A DNA stretch of 52,410 nucleotides from Tidjanibacter sp. (lineage in GTDB: Bacteria > Bacteroidota > Bacteroidia > Bacteroidales > Rikenellaceae). The translations under genes and the position numbers were made by a program. Below are positions 48,928 through 52,410 of the stretch, piece by piece. Every line of letters begins with the position of its first letter. Position 1 is the stretch's first letter. The notes under the pieces are model-generated. The model was given only the letters and a program-made list of their open reading frames with translations. It ran no database searches and was not told the DNA's origin. Location: NCBI GenBank assembly GCA_017936005.1, contig JAGBGK010000057.1, positions 1 through 52,410 on the forward strand, given 5' to 3'.

Positions 48928-51348
48928 TTAGATGACCTCCAACTTGGCGTATTTGCCCAATAGAGTCTTGCGGCCCACGGTGGGATTCTCAAAGTTGACC
49001 GTAATCTTAACATCGGTGGCCAACATCTCCACCGCTACTATGGTGCCCAATCCGAAGCGTGCGTGGCGTACCCTTTGGCCGGCTGAATATGATGCCGTGC
49101 TCGCCGATTGGGTGGGGGCTGCGTTGCCCTCGCTTCCCTGCACCACACGTCTTTCGCCCACGCTCCTCATAGTAGCAAGGTTGGGACGAGTGGGTTGCGG
49201 TTGGCGTTGTTGGTATTGCTGTACAGGCGAGGGGCGGCTCTGGAACTCTCGTTTCTCAACCACCGTGCGCCCTGTGCGTGCATCGAAGCGACGTTTGAGT
49301 GCCTCAATTTGGTTACGAGCCTCACGCCCCTTCTCTTCCTCCTCGTCTTCGAGAGCAAAGTGCAACTCCACATACTTGGGGTTTATCTCCTTGATGAAGC
49401 GGCTGGGGCGGCAAAACTCCGTCTGGCCCCACTTGAACCTCGTTTGTGCAAAGGTTATGGTGGCACACTTCTTGGCCCTTGTGAGCGCAACATAAAAGAG
49501 CCTGCGTTCCTCTTCGAGTTGGTCGGGTGAGGCTATCGAGATGATGTTTGGGAAGAGGTTTTCTTCCAAACCCACGATGAATATGTGGTCAAATTCGAGA
49601 CCCTTGGATGAGTGGATGGTCATCAGCGTAACGTGGTTTTTGTTGCCACCCTCTTTATCTTCGTCCATATCGGTCAGCAGCGACACGTTCTGCAACCACT
49701 CCTCAATGGTCGGCTCCGTTATCTCCTCCTTTGCTGCCACCTCAATCATCTGCTGGCGATAGTTCTGCATAGAGTTCAGCAGCTCCTCGATGTTTTGCAG
49801 TGCGCTCTCGTTTTCGGGCGAGGGGTTGAGTTTATAGGACGAGATTATGCCCGAACGTGTGGCCACCTCCAAACCAAATTCGTAGAGACTCTTTTCGCTG
49901 CGGGCAAGCGACAGTTCAGTTATTAACTTGCGGAAGTCGAGCAGTCGTTTGCTTACGGACGACAACTCCGCCTCCGAAGAGCCTGTGAGTACCTCCCAGA
50001 TGCTCACACCCTTCTCTGTGGCCACAGCACGCAGTTTGCCTATGGTAACATCACCAATGCCTCGTGCGGGGTAGTTGATGATGCGCAACAGCGAGTCGTT
50101 ATCCCTCGGGTTTGCAATGGTTTTGAAATATGCCATCAGGTCCTTTACCTCCTTGCGGTCGTAGAAGGAGTGGCCTCCATAGATGCGATAGGGGATATCC
50201 CTCTTGCGCAGGGCCTCCTCGATGGGGCGGCTCTGGGCGTTGGTACGGTAGAGTACCGCAATGCGTCCCCAATCTTCTGAGCCCTCGCTACGGTAGGCTG
50301 TGCGCACGCCATCGGCAACAATCTGGGCCTCCTCGCCATCGGTGTAAGCCTTGAATATCTCTATCTTCTCACCGATATTATTCTTCGAAAAGACGTGCTT
50401 TTTGAGTCTGTGTTGGTTGTGTTCGATGACACTGTTGGCCGCCTCCACGATGGTCTGCGTGGAACGGTAGTTTTGCTCCAATTTGTAAATCTTGGCCGAG
50501 GGGAAATCCCTCTGGAAGCGGAGGATGTTCTCAATCCTCGCACCTCGGAACGAGTAGATACTCTGGGCATCGTCGCCCACCACACAAATCTTGGCTGTGC
50601 CCTCTGCCAACTTCTTGATTATCAAATACTGCGCAGCATTGGTGTCTTGATACTCGTCAACGAGAATGTAGGTGAACCTTTGGCGGTATTTTTCGAGTAT
50701 GTCGGGGCGGTCGCGGAAGAGGATGTTGGTGTTAAGCAGGAGGTCGTCGAAGTCCATTGCGTTGTTCTCCTTGCAACGCGCGCAGTACTTTTTGTAGATT
50801 TGGTAGAACTGTGGTTGTCGGCGACGTTTGTCCTCCTCAATAAGCGTTGGGTTGCTCTCGTAGGCGGCGGCCGTTACGAGGTTGTTTTTGGCGAGCGAAA
50901 TGCGTGAGCGCACCTCACGAGGCTTATAGACTTCGTCGCTGAGTTGCATCTCCTTGATGATGTTCTTGACGATGGTGTCGCTCTGCGATGTGTCGTAGAT
51001 TGTGAACGACGGCTGGTAGCCAATACTCTCGGCCTCGTTTGCGAGGATGCGCATAAACACCGAGTGGAAGGTGCCCATCCAGATATAGCGACTCCGCTCG
51101 CCTACCATAGCCTCAATACGCTCCCTCATCTCCTTTGCGGCCTTGTTGGTAAATGTGAGTGCCATAATGGACCACGGGGCAACGCCCTGCTCAATCATCC
51201 ACGCAATACGGCACGTCAGCACACGGGTCTTACCCGAGCCGGCACCCGCCACGATGAGCGAGGGGTGCTCGAAGTTCACCACCGCTTGCTCTTGGGCCTC
51301 GTTGAGCCCCTGTAATATCTTGATTTCGTTGTCTGTCATTCCCTCCAA
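48928..51348 (-). CDS. uvrD: ATP-dependent DNA helicase UvrD/PcrA
   Basis: This 806-residue SF1 helicase unwinds DNA in excision and mismatch repair. Motifs in order: Walker A VAGAGSGKTRVLT (about 33-45), TFHSVFMRIL, Walker B VDEYQDTNAAQY (about 232-243), QNYRSTQTIVEAANSV, MTIHSSKGLEFDHIFIVG and EEERRLFYVALTRAK. After about 660 a low-complexity linker leads to a C-terminal Tudor-like domain (RVRHARFGLGTIVAVE), as in PcrA/UvrD that bind RNA polymerase. MEGMTDNE gives a start at 51348, and MTDNE at 51339 is an alternative. apbE stops eight bases upstream, so they are co-transcribed. Confidence 0.96.
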   Translation of the reverse strand: MEGMTDNEIKILQGLNEAQEQAVVNFEHPSLIVAGAGSGKTRVLTCRIAWMIEQGVAPWSIMALTFTNKAAKEMRERIEAMVGERSRYIWMGTFHSVFMRILANEAESIGYQPSFTIYDTSQSDTIVKNIIKEMQLSDEVYKPREVRSRISLAKNNLVTAAAYESNPTLIEEDKRRRQPQFYQIYKKYCARCKENNAMDFDDLLLNTNILFRDRPDILEKYRQRFTYILVDEYQDTNAAQYLIIKKLAEGTAKICVVGDDAQSIYSFRGARIENILRFQRDFPSAKIYKLEQNYRSTQTIVEAANSVIEHNQHRLKKHVFSKNNIGEKIEIFKAYTDGEEAQIVADGVRTAYRSEGSEDWGRIAVLYRTNAQSRPIEEALRKRDIPYRIYGGHSFYDRKEVKDLMAYFKTIANPRDNDSLLRIINYPARGIGDVTIGKLRAVATEKGVSIWEVLTGSSEAELSSVSKRLLDFRKLITELSLARSEKSLYEFGLEVATRSGIISSYKLNPSPENESALQNIEELLNSMQNYRQQMIEVAAKEEITEPTIEEWLQNVSLLTDMDEDKEGGNKNHVTLMTIHSSKGLEFDHIFIVGLEENLFPNIISIASPDQLEEERRLFYVALTRAKKCATITFAQTRFKWGQTEFCRPSRFIKEINPKYVELHFALEDEEEEKGREARNQIEALKRRFDARTGRTVVEKREFQSRPSPVQQYQQRQPQPTRPNLATMRSVGERRVVQGSEGNAAPTQSASTASYSAGQRVRHARFGLGTIVAVEMLATDVKITVNFENPTVGRKTLLGKYAKLEVI

Positions 51349-51356
51349 AGAGTGTT

Positions 51357-52379
51357 CTATCCCCTCGATAATTTTGAATTTTGAATTTCCACCACCTTCA
51401 TCTTCCCCTCGTCATCATAGATGAAAAGGGCTCTGATGTTGTTCTCCTTGGCCACCTCTACGCTACGTTCCAAGCCGAGCGTGATGAACATTGTGGCGTA
51501 GGCATCTGCAAGAGCGCAACTCTCGGCCAACACGGTGGCAGAGAGAAGATTGCTTGTTGTGGCGGTGCCCGTGCGGGGGTCTATGATGTGGGTGTATTTG
51601 TTGCCCAAGCTATCGGTGCGGAAGTTGCGATAATTGCCACTTGTGGCCATACCCACGTTGCTCACCCTCAACACCTTTGTTACGTGCTCGCCCGTGAGCG
51701 AGAAGTTGCCCTCAAAGGGGGTTTCCACGCCCACACCCCACGGCTTGCCGTAGGCGTTGGTGCCACGACAATAAATCTCGCCACCGATGTCCACAAGATA
51801 GTCGCCGACCGCCTCGCTCTCCACCAAGCGTGCAACCATATCCACCGTTGCTCCCTTGGCTATGGAGTTGAGGTCTATCTGTACACGGGGGTCGGACTTC
51901 ACGATGCGCCCATCCTTGACGGATAGTTTCTCGTAGCCCACAAACTGCAACAACGAATCGACGTTGACCTCAAAGTTTGCCCTCTTGCCCGCAAAACCAA
52001 AGGCCTCCACAAGGGGCTTTACGGTGATGTCGTAGGCTCCGTCGGAGATTTTGCTTACTCCGTGTGCGAGGTTTATGCAATAGGTGATGCACTCGTCGGC
52101 GGTGTCGGTTTCGCCACGATTGATGCGACTCAAAAGGGACCCCTTGTCGAAGATGCTCATCGAACGGTTGATGGCCCCAAAGAGGGAGTCGAGCCGTGCG
52201 GGGAATGCCTCCGAGAGGGTGCCTTTGACGGTGATTTGATAGAATGTGCCGAGTGCCTCGCCACGCAGTGTTGTGGTTGGTGCGGGGGCAGTGTCGGCCC
52301 GACGATTGCAATCGAAGACAAGGAGAGCCACCAGCACAACGCACGCCACTATGGGTATGGTAATGTTTGTCCGTTTCAT
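51357..52379 (-). CDS. apbE: FAD:protein FMN transferase (ApbE)
   Basis: ApbE flavinylates target proteins such as NqrB/NqrC and RnfG on threonine in the periplasm. The 340-residue protein has an N-terminal hydrophobic anchor (about 6-24; the cysteine in VFDC makes a weak lipobox), GEALGTFYQI, the DLNSIAKGATVDMV segment, DYLVDIGGEIYCRGTNAYG and HIIDPRTG, and the metal site LAESCALADAYATMF. The final residues (EIQNSKLSRG) are encoded by the AT heptamer repeat, so the original end of the gene may have been altered. A TATCTTTG box stands four bases before the ATG. The gene starts close to the window edge but is complete. Confidence 0.93.
   Translation of the reverse strand: MKRTNITIPIVACVVLVALLVFDCNRRADTAPAPTTTLRGEALGTFYQITVKGTLSEAFPARLDSLFGAINRSMSIFDKGSLLSRINRGETDTADECITYCINLAHGVSKISDGAYDITVKPLVEAFGFAGKRANFEVNVDSLLQFVGYEKLSVKDGRIVKSDPRVQIDLNSIAKGATVDMVARLVESEAVGDYLVDIGGEIYCRGTNAYGKPWGVGVETPFEGNFSLTGEHVTKVLRVSNVGMATSGNYRNFRTDSLGNKYTHIIDPRTGTATTSNLLSATVLAESCALADAYATMFITLGLERSVEVAKENNIRALFIYDDEGKMKVVEIQNSKLSRG
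51372..51385 (-). repeat. AT heptamer doublet in the 3' end of apbE
   Basis: Two TTTTGAA units on the plus strand (TTCAAAA twice on the coding strand) form the last codons of apbE. The same doublet follows the regulator gene at 47412. Confidence 0.6.
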
Positions 52380-52383
52380 ACCA

Positions 52384-52391
52384 CAAAGATA
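52384..52391 (-). promoter_or_regulatory. apbE -7 promoter box
   Basis: TATCTTTG on the minus strand lies only four bases before the apbE ATG, which would make the transcript nearly leaderless. The -33 element would fall beyond the window. Tandem TGAAAAT heptamers (52396-52409) lie directly upstream. Confidence 0.55.
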
Positions 52392-52410
52392 GGTTTGAAA
52401 ATTGAAAATG

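Noticed and set aside
1-52410. CRISPR array, tRNA or rRNA genes, transposase or prophage genes
   Set aside because: No regularly spaced repeats with unique spacers, no cloverleaf-like gaps and no recombinase or phage domains were seen; the heptamer repeats are too short and have no spacers.

Overview
The window comes from a Bacteroidales-type bacterium, possibly Rikenellaceae or Alistipes-like. Three things point there: the susC/susD pair with a hybrid two-component regulator, the many lipoproteins with acidic residues after the lipobox cysteine, and repeated Bacteroidetes-type -7 promoter boxes (TAnnTTTG) with A-rich ribosome-binding regions. The family assignment is inference. Most of the DNA is well above half G+C. 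A clearly AT-rich island lies at about 7471-10082.

Region 1 (1-7.4 kb) holds a complete three-gene RND efflux operon (adaptor, pump, outer-membrane channel), then surE, and convergent to it a small divergent lumazine-synthase-like protein. Unusual 7-bp tandem repeats follow the stop codons of the channel gene and surE. Region 2 (7.5-10.1 kb) is a complete DpnII/MboI-type (GATC) restriction-modification system in low-GC DNA with its own promoter. Region 3 (10.1-12.5 kb) is core genome: a membrane-anchored TPR protein, recF and a DciA/DUF721 protein.

Region 4 (12.5-47.4 kb) is a large polysaccharide utilisation locus (PUL). On the minus strand, read from 38 kb down to 12.5 kb, it has uxuA and an SDR mannonate oxidoreductase (glucuronate catabolism), a sialate-O-acetylesterase-type esterase, a GH88 plus DUF2264 (GH154-type) fusion, SusC, SusD, a truncated-architecture GH2, a 1000-residue clan GH-A enzyme with F5/8C modules, a GH43, a BACON lipoprotein, a second esterase, a 44-residue peptide, a fimbrillin-like lipoprotein sharing its C-terminal domain with the BACON protein, and a GH2 with its own promoter and palindrome. 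On the plus strand, divergent from uxuA, are two tandem agarase-like lipoproteins, an alkaline-phosphatase-superfamily phosphoesterase with a PA14 module, and the hybrid two-component regulator. SusCD would bind and import oligosaccharides, the esterases remove acyl groups, the glycosidases take the chains apart, and the released glucuronate would enter the UxuAB pathway. A glucuronate-containing, acetylated, galactan-like glycan is the best inference, but the true substrate cannot be read from sequence. No polysaccharide lyase was recognised although a GH88 unsaturated-uronyl hydrolase is present.

Region 5 (47.5-52.4 kb) is core genome on the minus strand: apbE, uvrD/pcrA, nth and recO, apparently co-transcribed. 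No tRNA, rRNA, CRISPR array, insertion sequence or prophage gene was found. No stretch over 300 bases lacks a gene.
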